From AA29 sp041481445 (GTDB lineage Bacteria > Acidobacteriota > Vicinamibacteria > Fen-336), in contig JBGPBV010000056.1 of assembly GCA_041481445.1 (NCBI GenBank), positions 1-39,555 on the forward strand: 39,555 nt of DNA, in the 5' to 3' direction. A program made the translations under genes and the position numbers. This document shows positions 1-7,959 of the stretch, piece by piece; position 1 is the first letter of the stretch, and every line of letters begins with the position of its first letter. Below the pieces are notes generated by a model. That model ran no database searches, was not told the DNA's origin, and was given only the letters and a program-made list of their open reading frames with translations.

Positions 1-125
1 AGCAGCGCCGGACGAAGGACGCGGGGGAGAGCTACCGCCGGCTGACCCGGGAGTTCCCACAGAGCGTCTACGCCTCCGAGGCGAGGCGCCGCGCGGATTC
101 CCTCGATCCCGGCGGGCGGGGCTGA
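1..125 (+). CDS. C-terminal tail of a TPR (BamD/YbgF-like) protein, partial
   Basis: The frame starting at base 3 is open from the window edge to the TGA at 123-125 and encodes the last 40 residues of a protein. The segment YRRLTREFPQSVYASEAR has the spacing of a C-terminal tetratricopeptide helix pair of the kind found in BamD or YbgF (Tol-Pal) proteins (aromatic - charged - FP - S-x-Y/A - A-R). The tail after it is Gly/Arg rich and probably disordered. It lies 63 bases upstream of sppA on the same strand, in keeping with an envelope-related gene group. The N-terminus lies outside the window, so a signal peptide or lipobox cannot be checked and the exact family is open. Confidence 0.6.
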   Translation, partial: QRRTKDAGESYRRLTREFPQSVYASEARRRADSLDPGGRG

Positions 126-188
126 CGCGAGCCGGGATTCATTCGCGGCGAGGCGCATGATGAAGCAGGGGCCGGAGCGAGGACGCCA

Positions 189-1910
189 ATGAAGAAGCGG
201 ACGGCGTGGATCCTGGTGGCGGGAGTCGCCGCGGTGGCCATCGGTGCCGCCGCCGTCGGCGCCCTCGCGCTCATGCTGCGCGGCAGCGACAGCAGCGGGT
301 CGTGGTCGTCGAACAGCGGGTACCTGTACCTCAACCTGCGCGAGGAGATCCCGGAGCAGTCGACCAGCGAGTTCCCGAGCTTCTTCGAGAAGCGCCCGAC
401 ACCGCTCAGGGTGCTGGTCGAGAGCCTCGACCGGGCGGCGGCGGACCCGAAGGTCACGTCCGTGGTGCTGCGCGTCAGCGTCCTGCCCGACGTGGGCTGG
501 GGCCGCGTCCAAGAGCTGCGCGACTCGATCGTGCGCTTCCGCAAGTCGGGCAAGCCGGCCTACGCGCACCTCGAGTTCTGCTCCAACAAGGAGTACTACC
601 TCGCCAGCGCCTGCACGAAGATCTACGCCGTCCCCACCGCCATCCTGGACGTGACCGGCCTCCGCAGCGAGACCACCTTCCTCGCGGGCTCCCTCAAGAA
701 GCTGGGGGTCGAGGCGCAGTTCGAGGGCGTCGGCAAGTACAAGAACGCCCCCAACCAGCTCACGGAGACCGGGTTCACGCCACCGCACCGGGAGCAGATG
801 GAGGCCCTGATCGACAGCCTCTATCACCAGTTCGTGTCGGGCCTGCAGACCGGACGCAACAAGACGGCGGAGCAGGTCCAGGCCATGATCGACAACGGCC
901 CCTACGACGGCGAGGGCGCGCTCAAGGCCGGCCTCGTCGACGAGCTCGTCTACGAGGACCAGCTCCGCGAGCGGCTGAAGGACGCCACGCCGCTGGCGCC
1001 GGGCAAGTACGCGCGGCGCAGCCGCGGCCTCGGCTTCGACCGCCGGCCCAAGGTCGCGCTCGTCTACGCGGTCGGGGACATCGTGCCCGGCGAGAGCCAG
1101 GGCGGGGGGCTGGGCGGGCAGCTCGCGGGATCGGATACGGTGGCGGGCGCCCTGCGCGACGCGCGCAAGGACGGAGACGTCAAGGCGATCGTGCTGCGCG
1201 TGGACAGCCCCGGAGGGTCGGGCACCGCGTCGGACGTCATCTGGCGCGAGGTCACGCTCGCCAAGAAGACCAAGCCGGTGATCGTGTCGATGGGCGACCT
1301 CGGCGCCTCCGGCGGGTACTACATCTCGATGGGGTCGGACGCCATCGTGGCCCAGCCCACGACCATCACCGGCTCCATCGGCGTGTTCGGCGGGAAGATC
1401 ATCCTCCACGGCCTCTACGACAAGCTGGGGATCACCAAGGAGATCCTCCTGCGGGGCCAGCACGCCGACATCTTCTCGGAGTACCGGCCCTGGAGCGACG
1501 AAGAGCGGGCCAAGTACCGCTCGATGATGGTGGCCTTCTACCAGGACTTCATCACGCGGGCCGCGCAGGGTCGGGGCAAGACGCCGCAGGAGATCGACGC
1601 CATCGCGCAGGGCCGCGTGTGGACGGGGGCGGAGGCGCTCGATCACGGGCTGGTGGACCGCCTCGGCGGCCTCGACGTCGCCGTCGGCCTGGCCAAGGAG
1701 CGGGCCAAGATCGGCCGGGACCAGGAGGTGAACCTGGTGGTCCTGCCCGAGCGCAAGGGGTTCATCGAGACGATCCTGGAGCGGCAGGAGGACGGCGTGG
1801 ACACCACCGTCCTGCTGCCTCCCGACCTGCGCCGCGTCGCGCGCTGGGTACGGTCGCTGGCCCGCGGCGACGTGGTCGCGCGCCTGCCCTTCGACCTGCA
1901 GGTCCGCTGA
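189..1910 (+). CDS. sppA: Signal peptide peptidase SppA, 67 kDa type
   Basis: Membrane-bound Ser/Lys-dyad protease (peptidase family S49) that degrades signal peptides left in the inner membrane after preprotein cleavage. The 573 residues match the long, tandem-duplicated SppA form (E. coli about 618). Residues 7-31 form one N-terminal membrane anchor after a Lys/Arg start. The first S49 half contains the GKYKNAP motif with the candidate general-base Lys183. The second half has the nucleophile motif GDLGASGGYY with Ser374, followed by TGSIGVFGG. Both catalytic residues are therefore present. The ATG at 189 follows a GGAGCGAGG ribosome-binding site; an in-frame-looking ATG at 158 has no such site. 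It is convergent with the minus-strand peptidase gene, 19 bases away. Confidence 0.95.
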   Translation: MKKRTAWILVAGVAAVAIGAAAVGALALMLRGSDSSGSWSSNSGYLYLNLREEIPEQSTSEFPSFFEKRPTPLRVLVESLDRAAADPKVTSVVLRVSVLPDVGWGRVQELRDSIVRFRKSGKPAYAHLEFCSNKEYYLASACTKIYAVPTAILDVTGLRSETTFLAGSLKKLGVEAQFEGVGKYKNAPNQLTETGFTPPHREQMEALIDSLYHQFVSGLQTGRNKTAEQVQAMIDNGPYDGEGALKAGLVDELVYEDQLRERLKDATPLAPGKYARRSRGLGFDRRPKVALVYAVGDIVPGESQGGGLGGQLAGSDTVAGALRDARKDGDVKAIVLRVDSPGGSGTASDVIWREVTLAKKTKPVIVSMGDLGASGGYYISMGSDAIVAQPTTITGSIGVFGGKIILHGLYDKLGITKEILLRGQHADIFSEYRPWSDEERAKYRSMMVAFYQDFITRAAQGRGKTPQEIDAIAQGRVWTGAEALDHGLVDRLGGLDVAVGLAKERAKIGRDQEVNLVVLPERKGFIETILERQEDGVDTTVLLPPDLRRVARWVRSLARGDVVARLPFDLQVR

Positions 1911-1929
1911 CCGCGCGGCCGAGCCGCCG

Positions 1930-3492
1930 CTACCCGCTCCCGAACTGCTGGTGCAAGCGCCGCGCCCACTGCTCCAGGGCGCCGCTCAGGGTGGTGCCGT
2001 AGACCTGCCGGAACGCCTCGTCGACGCTCCGCGTCTCGCCCATCGCCTTGAGCAGGTCGTTGATCCCCCCCATCCCGCGGTTGGCCACGAGGTACTCGAC
2101 GAACGACAGGCCGGAGAGGTAGTAGCCGGCCACCCCGCCGATCCTGCCGTCGGCCAGGAGGACGACCTGGTCGCGCGTGAGCATCGAGTCGATCCGCTTG
2201 CCCTCCATGTACTGAGCGAGGCCCTCGTGGAGGAGGCCCGGGGCCACGCCGCGCGTCCGGTCGTAGACGAAGGCATGGGTCAGCTCGTGGAGGAGCGTCC
2301 CGTCCATGTGGGGATTCAGGCTCGTGGTCAGGCCGCGGATGGGGATCCGGATGCGGCCGTCGTTCTGGTCGAAGTTCCCTCCCGCCCAGGTGGGCACGCC
2401 GGCGGCGTCGTAGTAGGCCTCGCGGGAGAACAGGATGACGGCGATGCTGCTGGTCGGCTCGTAGTCGAGCGTGCCCGCGAGCGTGGCGTAGTGCCGCTCC
2501 AGGGCGCGCAGGATCTCGCGGCCGACCGCCTCGTGCTCCTCGCCGTCGTAGCGCACGTTGAAGTGGGCCAGGTGGCGCTCGGCCATGCCGCGCTCGTCGG
2601 CCAGCGTCTTCTGGATCCTTTCGATCATGGCCCGCACGTTCTCGTCGTCGCGGATCTCGAGGGCGGCCCGCAGCGCCTCCACCGCCTCCCGACTCCGGTC
2701 CTCGCGCACCAGGGTGAAGCCGAGCCCTTGCCAGGCGTCGAAGCTCCGCGGGTCGATGGCGAGCACGGCGCGCGCCGCCGCCTCCGCCCCCGCCCAGTTG
2801 CCGCTGTCCATCGAGACCTCGAGGAGGGCGAGCAGCGGCCGCGTGGAGGACGGCTGCACCTGCCGCGCGCGCTCCAGGTAGGCGATGCAGGGCGCATATT
2901 GCCGCTGGCGGCGGTGCCGGGCGGCGGCGTTGAGCAGCACCGCCTCCAGGAGGTCGCGGATGCCGTGCTCGTCGGGATTGCGGGTCAGGAGCTCTTCCGC
3001 GGCCTGGACGTCCGGCGCCGTCATCGAGGCGGGGCTGGCCAGGCGCCGGACGAGGTCGTCGGCCCGGCCGCGGTCCGCGTCCGGGACCTGGTCGGTGGGC
3101 AGCCGCAGGTTCTGGACCGGCACCTCGAGCGGCACGCTCAGGCTCGGGGGCGGGCCCTCGGGGACGCGCCCGGCGTTCCCGGACTGCGGGAGCGGGCGCG
3201 TGGGGTCGGCCGTGCTCTCGCGCCGCCGATGCAAGCGGTCCCACTGCCTGGAGGCGACCGCTCCCGCCACCACGAGCAGCGCCGCCGCGACCACGATCGT
3301 CAGCCCGCTCGGGCCGCCCGAGGGCTCGCGGGCCGGATCTTCCGGGCGCCCGCTCGTGACGCGGGCCGGCGCCGGCGCGCCGGCCGCCGTCCCCCGCGGT
3401 CGGGCCTTGGCCACGATCACGCCGCATCGCGGGCAGGCCGCCTCCGTGACCGCCGGCTGACCACAGCGAGGGCAGTCCATGGGAGGATTCAT
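1930..3492 (-). CDS. Zinc-ribbon / TPR / gluzincin (peptidase MA-like) membrane protein
   Basis: A 520-residue protein with three recognisable parts. Residues 6-26 form a small zinc ribbon (CPRCGQ...CPRCGV). About residues 64-80 form one membrane helix (LTIVVAAALLVVAGAVA). The middle has TPR-like helices (for example RPLLALLEVSMDSGNWAGAE, then FDAWQGLGFTLVREDRSREA). The C-terminal domain carries HELTH (His402, Glu403, His406) with a second motif LLHEGLAQY 16 residues later, where Glu423 is the likely third zinc ligand. This is the gluzincin arrangement of peptidase MA-like domains (PF13485 type). The catalytic part probably lies in the periplasm. The ATG at 3492 follows a TAGGATGG site and is divergent from the GHMP kinase gene with 26 bases between. 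The substrate is unknown. Confidence 0.85.
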   Translation of the reverse strand: MNPPMDCPRCGQPAVTEAACPRCGVIVAKARPRGTAAGAPAPARVTSGRPEDPAREPSGGPSGLTIVVAAALLVVAGAVASRQWDRLHRRRESTADPTRPLPQSGNAGRVPEGPPPSLSVPLEVPVQNLRLPTDQVPDADRGRADDLVRRLASPASMTAPDVQAAEELLTRNPDEHGIRDLLEAVLLNAAARHRRQRQYAPCIAYLERARQVQPSSTRPLLALLEVSMDSGNWAGAEAAARAVLAIDPRSFDAWQGLGFTLVREDRSREAVEALRAALEIRDDENVRAMIERIQKTLADERGMAERHLAHFNVRYDGEEHEAVGREILRALERHYATLAGTLDYEPTSSIAVILFSREAYYDAAGVPTWAGGNFDQNDGRIRIPIRGLTTSLNPHMDGTLLHELTHAFVYDRTRGVAPGLLHEGLAQYMEGKRIDSMLTRDQVVLLADGRIGGVAGYYLSGLSFVEYLVANRGMGGINDLLKAMGETRSVDEAFRQVYGTTLSGALEQWARRLHQQFGSG

Positions 3493-3518
3493 GGCGTGCC
3501 CATCCTAGCAGGCGGCCC

Positions 3519-4514
3519 GTGACCGGCCGTGTGGTCGAGGCCACCGCGCCCACCCGGATCGACCTGGCCGGAGGGACCCTCGACATCTGGCCGCTGTACC
3601 TGTTCCACCCGGGAGCGGTGACCGTCAACTGCGCGATCGACCGGCGCGCCTGGTGCCGCGTGGAGACGGGCACGCCGGGCGTCCGCATCGAGTCCAAGGA
3701 CACGCGGCGCGTGGTCGAGGGCAAGGACGTGTCCGAGGTGCTGGGGAGCGGCGAGCTGGCCCTGGTCGGGAACATCCTGCGCGCGCTCGGCATCGAGACG
3801 GGAGTCAAGGTCGTGACCCAGTCCCGCGTCCCGTCGGGCTCGGGGCTGGGAGGCTCCTCCGCCCTCTCCGTGGCCGTGGCCGCCGCCCTGTGCGCGGCCT
3901 TCGACCGCCAGATCGGCCCCGACGAGCTCTGGCCGGTGGTGCGCGACGCGGAGGCGCAGACGATCGGCGTGCCCACCGGCGTCCAGGACTACCTGGCCGC
4001 CATCCACGGCGGCGTGCTCGGCATCCACCTCGAGCCGGGCGCGCTGCGCGTGGAGAAGCTGGCCACGGATCCGGCCAAGGTCGAGGAGAGCCTCATGCTC
4101 GTGGACTCGGGGGTGAGCCACTTCTCCGGCCTCAACAACTGGGAGGTCTTCAAGGGACAGATCGACGGCCAGGAGAACACGCGCCGCTGCCTGGGCGAGA
4201 TCGTGGCCGCGGCCAAGGGGGCACGCGAGGCGCTCATCGCCGGGCGGTACGACGACATGGGGACGTTCATGGCGGCCGAGATGGAGGCGCGCGTGCGCCT
4301 GGCCCCGGGCGTCTCCTCGCCGGAGATCGATCGCATTGCCGCGGCGGCTCTCTCCGCGGGCGGGGCGGCCAAGGTCTGCGGCGCGGGCGGAGGGGGGATG
4401 GTCTCGGTATGGGCGACGCCGCCGCGGCGCCCGGCGGTCGAGGAGGCCCTGCGCGGGGCGGGCTTCAAGCCGGTGCCGTTCCGCCTGGACCTGCGCGGCC
4501 TGGAGATCGACTAG
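3519..4514 (+). CDS. GHMP-family small-molecule (sugar) kinase
   Basis: 331-residue GHMP kinase. The N-terminus has the substrate-binding APTRIDLAGGTLDIWP segment. The ATP-binding loop PSGSGLGGSSALS (about residues 107-119) is the family signature, and the C-terminal glycine motif CGAGGGGMVSVW (about 286-298) is motif 3. The DLAGG-type N-terminus and overall length resemble the HddA branch (D-glycero-alpha-D-manno-heptose 7-phosphate kinase) and related fucokinase-like sugar kinases, but the sequence alone does not settle the substrate. No heptose-pathway gene (gmhA, gmhB, hddC) lies nearby, so I do not assign hddA. The start is GTG at 3519, 26 bases from the divergent peptidase start. It is followed 62 bases later by efp, which has its own promoter. 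Confidence 0.88.
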   Translation: MTGRVVEATAPTRIDLAGGTLDIWPLYLFHPGAVTVNCAIDRRAWCRVETGTPGVRIESKDTRRVVEGKDVSEVLGSGELALVGNILRALGIETGVKVVTQSRVPSGSGLGGSSALSVAVAAALCAAFDRQIGPDELWPVVRDAEAQTIGVPTGVQDYLAAIHGGVLGIHLEPGALRVEKLATDPAKVEESLMLVDSGVSHFSGLNNWEVFKGQIDGQENTRRCLGEIVAAAKGAREALIAGRYDDMGTFMAAEMEARVRLAPGVSSPEIDRIAAAALSAGGAAKVCGAGGGGMVSVWATPPRRPAVEEALRGAGFKPVPFRLDLRGLEID

Positions 4515-4541
4515 CCAGCGGGCCGGAAAGCCCTCTATAAT
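4512..4541 (+). promoter_or_regulatory. Sigma70-like promoter of efp
   Basis: A perfect TATAAT hexamer lies at 4536-4541. A TAGCCA hexamer at 4512-4517 matches 4 of 6 bases of the -35 consensus, with an 18-base spacer. In DNA this GC-rich a perfect -10 box just upstream of a highly expressed translation gene is unlikely to be chance. Predicted transcription starts near 4548, leaving a leader of about 29 bases that holds the GGAGGA ribosome-binding site at 4563-4568. Confidence 0.65.
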
Positions 4542-4576
4542 CAGGGTTTGTCGTCTGCTCGCGGAGGACAGCCGTC

Positions 4577-5137
4577 ATGATTCAGGCCACACAGCTCAAG
4601 CGCGGGATGTGCATCAAGCACGACAACGACCTCTACCGCGTGGTCGAAGCCCAGCACAAGACGCCCGGCAACCTCCGCGGCCTGGTGCAGGCGAAGATCA
4701 GGAGCCTCAAGACGGGTGCGATCAGCGATCACCGCTTCCGCTCCGTGGACATGGTCGAGCGGGCCATCCTGGACGAGACGGAGATGGAGTTCCTCTACCA
4801 GGACGGGAACATGTTCCACTTCATGAACAACGAGACCTTCGAGCAGATCGGCCTGAGCGACGAGGTCCTGGGCGACGCCGTGCCCTACCTGATCCCGAAC
4901 ATCAAGCTCAAGATCGAGATGTACGAGGACCGCCCGGTCGGCATCGAGCTGCCGCAGACCGTCGACATGACCGTGATGGAGACCGAGCCCGCCATCAAGG
5001 GCGCGTCGGTGTCGAACGTGGGCAAGCCGGCCAAGATGGAGACGGGCCTTATCGTCCAGGTGCCGGCCTTCATCGCGGAGGGGGAGCGCATCCGGATCGA
5101 CACCAGCAGCGGGTCCTACGTCGAGCGGGTGAAGTAG
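4577..5137 (+). CDS. efp: Translation elongation factor P
   Basis: EF-P binds between the ribosomal P and E sites and relieves stalling at polyproline stretches. The 186 residues have the usual three-domain length: a KOW-like N-terminal domain, an OB domain with YQDGNMFHFMNNETFEQ, and a C-terminal OB domain ending GERIRIDTSSGSYVERVK. The beta3-beta4 tip loop reads HKTPGNLRG, so the position that carries the modified Lys34 (E. coli) or Arg32 (Pseudomonas/Neisseria type) is Asn32, with Arg34 two residues on. I recall this PGNLR loop from Acidobacteriota and neighbouring phyla, so it is probably a lineage trait and not damage. The ATG follows GGAGGA with 8 bases spacing. It is first in an efp - NTPase - tdk operon. 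Confidence 0.97.
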   Translation: MIQATQLKRGMCIKHDNDLYRVVEAQHKTPGNLRGLVQAKIRSLKTGAISDHRFRSVDMVERAILDETEMEFLYQDGNMFHFMNNETFEQIGLSDEVLGDAVPYLIPNIKLKIEMYEDRPVGIELPQTVDMTVMETEPAIKGASVSNVGKPAKMETGLIVQVPAFIAEGERIRIDTSSGSYVERVK

Positions 5138-5140
5138 GCG

Positions 5141-5710
5141 GTGATCCTCGCCGTCGGCAGCACGCGCGGGCCCAAGGTGGAGGCGGTGCGGCGCGTCCTG
5201 GCCCAGCTCGGCGACCGCGCGGCCGACCTCGCGCGGGCGGAGGTGGTGCCGCTCGACGTCACCGGCGACGCCCCGCCCATGCCGCTGAGCCTGGACGAGC
5301 TGCTCGACGGCGCGCGCTCGCGGGCCCACATCGCGATGGAGGCGCTGGAGGCGCAGGGGCGGAAGGCCGACCTCGGCGTGGGCCTGGAGGGCGGGATCGA
5401 CCTGCGCCGCTCCGACCCGCACGGCCGCCGCGGGTTCCTCATGTCCTGGGCCTACGTGACCGACGGCCGCCGCGGCGCCCACGGGTGCGGGGGAGCGATC
5501 GAGGTCCCGCGCGCGCTCCTCGACCGCGTGGTCACCGACGGCATCGAGCTGGCGGAGGCGGTGGACGCCTTCGCCCGCGAGCACGACGTGCGCAGCCGGC
5601 AGGGGGCCTGGGGCGTGCTCAGCGGCGGCCTCTTCGACCGCACGCGCTCGTTCGAGATCGCGTTCATCAACGCGCTCGCCCCGTTCTACAACGCCGACGC
5701 CTACCCATGA
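5141..5710 (+). CDS. DUF84 / YjjX-type inosine/xanthosine triphosphatase
   Basis: 189-residue member of the DUF84 (YjjX) family, enzymes that hydrolyse non-canonical purine nucleoside triphosphates (ITP, XTP) and so protect the nucleotide pool. The N-terminal LAVGSTRGPKVEAVRRVL corresponds to the family GSxNPxKxxA nucleotide-binding motif. PLSLDELLDGARSRAHIA and the acidic GVGLEGGIDLR segment (about residues 86-96) are the other conserved blocks. The GTG start lies 3 bases after the efp stop and the gene ends in an ATGA overlap with tdk, so the three are probably translated from one message. Pairing with thymidine kinase gives the operon a nucleotide-metabolism flavour. Family membership is clear; substrate preference is inferred from the family. 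Confidence 0.85.
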   Translation: MILAVGSTRGPKVEAVRRVLAQLGDRAADLARAEVVPLDVTGDAPPMPLSLDELLDGARSRAHIAMEALEAQGRKADLGVGLEGGIDLRRSDPHGRRGFLMSWAYVTDGRRGAHGCGGAIEVPRALLDRVVTDGIELAEAVDAFAREHDVRSRQGAWGVLSGGLFDRTRSFEIAFINALAPFYNADAYP

Positions 5711-6315
5711 ACCGCTTCTCACGCCCCGGCCTGGGCTGGATCGAGGTGGTGACGGGGAGCATGTTCAGCGGCAAGAGCGAGGAGCTCATCCGCCGCGTGC
5801 GCCGGGCGGAGATCGCACGCCAGCGCGTCCAGATCTTCAAGCCGAAGGTGGACGACCGCTATGCGACCGACCACATCGTGAGCCACAGCGAGATGAAGAT
5901 GCCGTCGCAGGTGGTGTGCGGGTCCCAGGAGATCCTGCAACGGCTCGACGACCGGACGGAAGTCGTGGGTATCGACGAGGGCCAGTTCTTCGACCCCGGA
6001 CTCGTCCAGGTCGCCAACACGCTGGCCGATCGCGGGGTGCGGGTGATCGTGGCCGGGCTGGACCAGGACTACATGGGCCGGCCCTTCGACCCCATGCCGC
6101 AGATCCTCGCCGTCGCCGAGTACGTGGACAAGATGCTGGCCATCTGCATGCAGTGCGGCGCCCCCGCCAACCGCACGCAGCGCCTGACCGCGGCCACGGA
6201 CCGCGTCGTGGTGGGCGGGGCCGAGGAGTACGAGGCCCGCTGCCGGCGGTGCTTCCAGCCACAGATCCAGATGGTGGCCGCTGAGCAGCCTGGCTCCGGG
6301 CGTTCCGAAAAGTAA
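5707..6315 (+). CDS. tdk: Thymidine kinase, type II (zinc ribbon)
   Basis: Phosphorylates thymidine to dTMP in the salvage pathway. The 202 residues have all family II marks: Walker A GSMFSGKS with Lys23, the DEGQF motif with catalytic-base candidate Glu91, and a C-terminal zinc ribbon with Cys147/Cys150 (CMQC) and Cys179/Cys182 (CRRC). The VVVGGAEEYEARC stretch is the usual thymidine-binding lasso region. The ATG at 5707 overlaps the preceding stop (ATGA). The reading frame stays open far upstream only because of high GC content, so the start is placed at the overlap. Confidence 0.96.
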   Translation: MNRFSRPGLGWIEVVTGSMFSGKSEELIRRVRRAEIARQRVQIFKPKVDDRYATDHIVSHSEMKMPSQVVCGSQEILQRLDDRTEVVGIDEGQFFDPGLVQVANTLADRGVRVIVAGLDQDYMGRPFDPMPQILAVAEYVDKMLAICMQCGAPANRTQRLTAATDRVVVGGAEEYEARCRRCFQPQIQMVAAEQPGSGRSEK

Positions 6316-6431
6316 CGGAGAATGCGGCGCGCGCGGCCGCCCTTCTGAGGCGTGGACCTCTAACATGCTTGTTTCCAACAGATGCGCGGTCGAGACCGTA
6401 GCCGGCACGCCCCTTGCAATTCGAAGACTTC

Positions 6432-6863
6432 ATGAGCCCGGTGGAAACCCCTGTCCCGATGGTGCGCTGCCACCTCGACGCCGGCCAGGACCTGCGCGAA
6501 GCGCGGTTCGTCCCGGCCGTGGAGTTCGAGCTCTGGCGGCACCTGATGGAGACGAGGCACCTGCGGGCGGTGACGGTGGACGAGGTCTCGGTGTGGGTGG
6601 CGGAGACGCCGGCGGCATGGGACTCCGGCCTCGACGCGGACGAGCTGCAGCCGGTGCTGCGCCTCCGGTTCGAGAAGCCCGGTCCCCAGGGCACCATGGT
6701 CCCGGTCGAGCGCTATTTCCCGGCCGAGACCTACCCGGAGGCCAAGGCCGCCCTGCTCGCGCACTTCGATCCGCGCTGTCGTTGGAGCGTCCAGGCCACC
6801 CCGGGGTACTTCGTGCCCGCGCAGTTGCGCGCGGCGCGCCCGCCGCAGCCCGCCCTGGCCTGA
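6432..6863 (+). CDS. Conserved-looking hypothetical protein, 143 residues
   Basis: I do not recognise a family. The predicted product is soluble and mixed alpha/beta, with no signal peptide, membrane helix or cysteine motif. It includes FELWRHLMETRHLRAVTVDE and a RYFPAETYPEAKAALLAHFD stretch that looks like a helix-strand-helix unit. The ATG at 6432 is chosen; a TTG six codons upstream (6414) is possible and neither has a strong ribosome-binding site. Codon-position GC bias resembles the neighbours, which supports coding. It stands 116 bases after tdk and 46 bases before rtcA, so its operon membership is uncertain. Confidence 0.55.
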   Translation: MSPVETPVPMVRCHLDAGQDLREARFVPAVEFELWRHLMETRHLRAVTVDEVSVWVAETPAAWDSGLDADELQPVLRLRFEKPGPQGTMVPVERYFPAETYPEAKAALLAHFDPRCRWSVQATPGYFVPAQLRAARPPQPALA

Positions 6864-6909
6864 CCGCGGCCGGGCGCTCCGGTTCTCTCGCGGCCCCGGT
6901 CTTTCCGCC

Positions 6910-7959
6910 ATGGCCCGCCTGATCGCCATCGATGGATCGCAGGGCGAGGGCGGCGGGCAGGTGCTGCGGACGGCGCTCGCGATGGCGGCGGTGACGGGCC
7001 AGGGTTTCGAGATCACGAAGATCCGCGCGCGCCGCACCCGGCCGGGGCTGCGCCCCCAGCACCTGGCGGCCGTGCGCGCGGCCTCGCTCGTGTGCCAGGC
7101 GAAGGTGGGCGGCGCCTACGACGGCTCGCCCGACCTCAGGTTCGAGCCCGGCGCCCTCCGCTCGGGCGACTTCCGTTTCGAGATCGCCACCGCGGGGGCG
7201 GCCACGCTCGTGCTGCAGACCATCGTCGCCCCCCTGGCCACGACGGGCGCGGCGAGCCGGGTCGAGGTCACCGGGGGCACGCACGTGCCCGCGAGCCCGT
7301 CCTATCACTACCTCGCGCGGCACTGGGCGGCGGTGGTGGCGCGTCTGGGCCTGCGGCCGCGCTTCGACCTCGTGCGCGCGGGCTTCTATCCACCCGGCGG
7401 CGGCGAGATCCGCGCGGAGGTGCCGCCGTGGCCCCGCCCGGCCGGCCTGAGCCTCGAGAGGCGGGGGGCGCTCGTCGAGATCGTCGGCATCTCGGGTGCG
7501 CGCGAGGCGGCCAGGGACAAGGGCGACGTGGCCCGCCGCCAGGCCGACGCCGCGCGCGATCGCTTGTGGGAGGCGCGGCGGCTCGAGAGCCGATGGGAGG
7601 TCGTGGACCTGGCCGCGGCCTCGCCCGGGTCGTTCCTGCACCTGGAGGCGGTGTTCGAGCACAGCCGGGCCGCGCTGGGCGTCCTGGGCGAGCGTGGACA
7701 GCGGCCGGAGATCCTGGGGGACCGTGCCGCGCGGGCGCTCCTGCGCTTCCTGGCCGAGGAGGACGCCGCCGTCGACCCCCACCTCGCGGACCAGCTCGCG
7801 GTGCCGCTGGCGATCGGGGGCGGAGGCGGGCGCGTGACCACGAACGTGGTGACCTCGCACCTGGAGACGGTGGCGGCGGTGGTGTCGACGTTCGGGGTCG
7901 GCGCGCGGACGTGGGGACGGCGCGGGGGCCCGGGAGGGCTCGAGGTGGACGCGTGTTGA
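6910..7959 (+). CDS. rtcA: RNA 3'-terminal phosphate cyclase
   Basis: RtcA converts RNA 3'-phosphate (or 2'-phosphate) ends to 2',3'-cyclic phosphates through a covalent histidine-AMP intermediate. The 349 residues match the family (E. coli about 340). The N-terminus has DGSQGEGGGQVLRTALAMA, the diagnostic RTC signature, followed by RPGLRPQHLAAVRAA. The C-terminal VVTSHLETVAAVV motif contains His317, the expected adenylated residue. The start is the ATG at 6910; no strong ribosome-binding site is visible. No rtcB ligase or rtcR regulator is adjacent. Instead the stop overlaps the GTG of a lipoprotein gene (GTGTTGA), placing rtcA at the head of an envelope operon, an unexpected setting. Confidence 0.95.
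   Translation: MARLIAIDGSQGEGGGQVLRTALAMAAVTGQGFEITKIRARRTRPGLRPQHLAAVRAASLVCQAKVGGAYDGSPDLRFEPGALRSGDFRFEIATAGAATLVLQTIVAPLATTGAASRVEVTGGTHVPASPSYHYLARHWAAVVARLGLRPRFDLVRAGFYPPGGGEIRAEVPPWPRPAGLSLERRGALVEIVGISGAREAARDKGDVARRQADAARDRLWEARRLESRWEVVDLAAASPGSFLHLEAVFEHSRAALGVLGERGQRPEILGDRAARALLRFLAEEDAAVDPHLADQLAVPLAIGGGGGRVTTNVVTSHLETVAAVVSTFGVGARTWGRRGGPGGLEVDAC

Noticed and set aside
68..553. Minus-strand ORF overlapping the start of sppA
   Set aside because: Ser/Arg/Pro-rich shadow translation with no domain; the plus strand carries sppA with a good start site.
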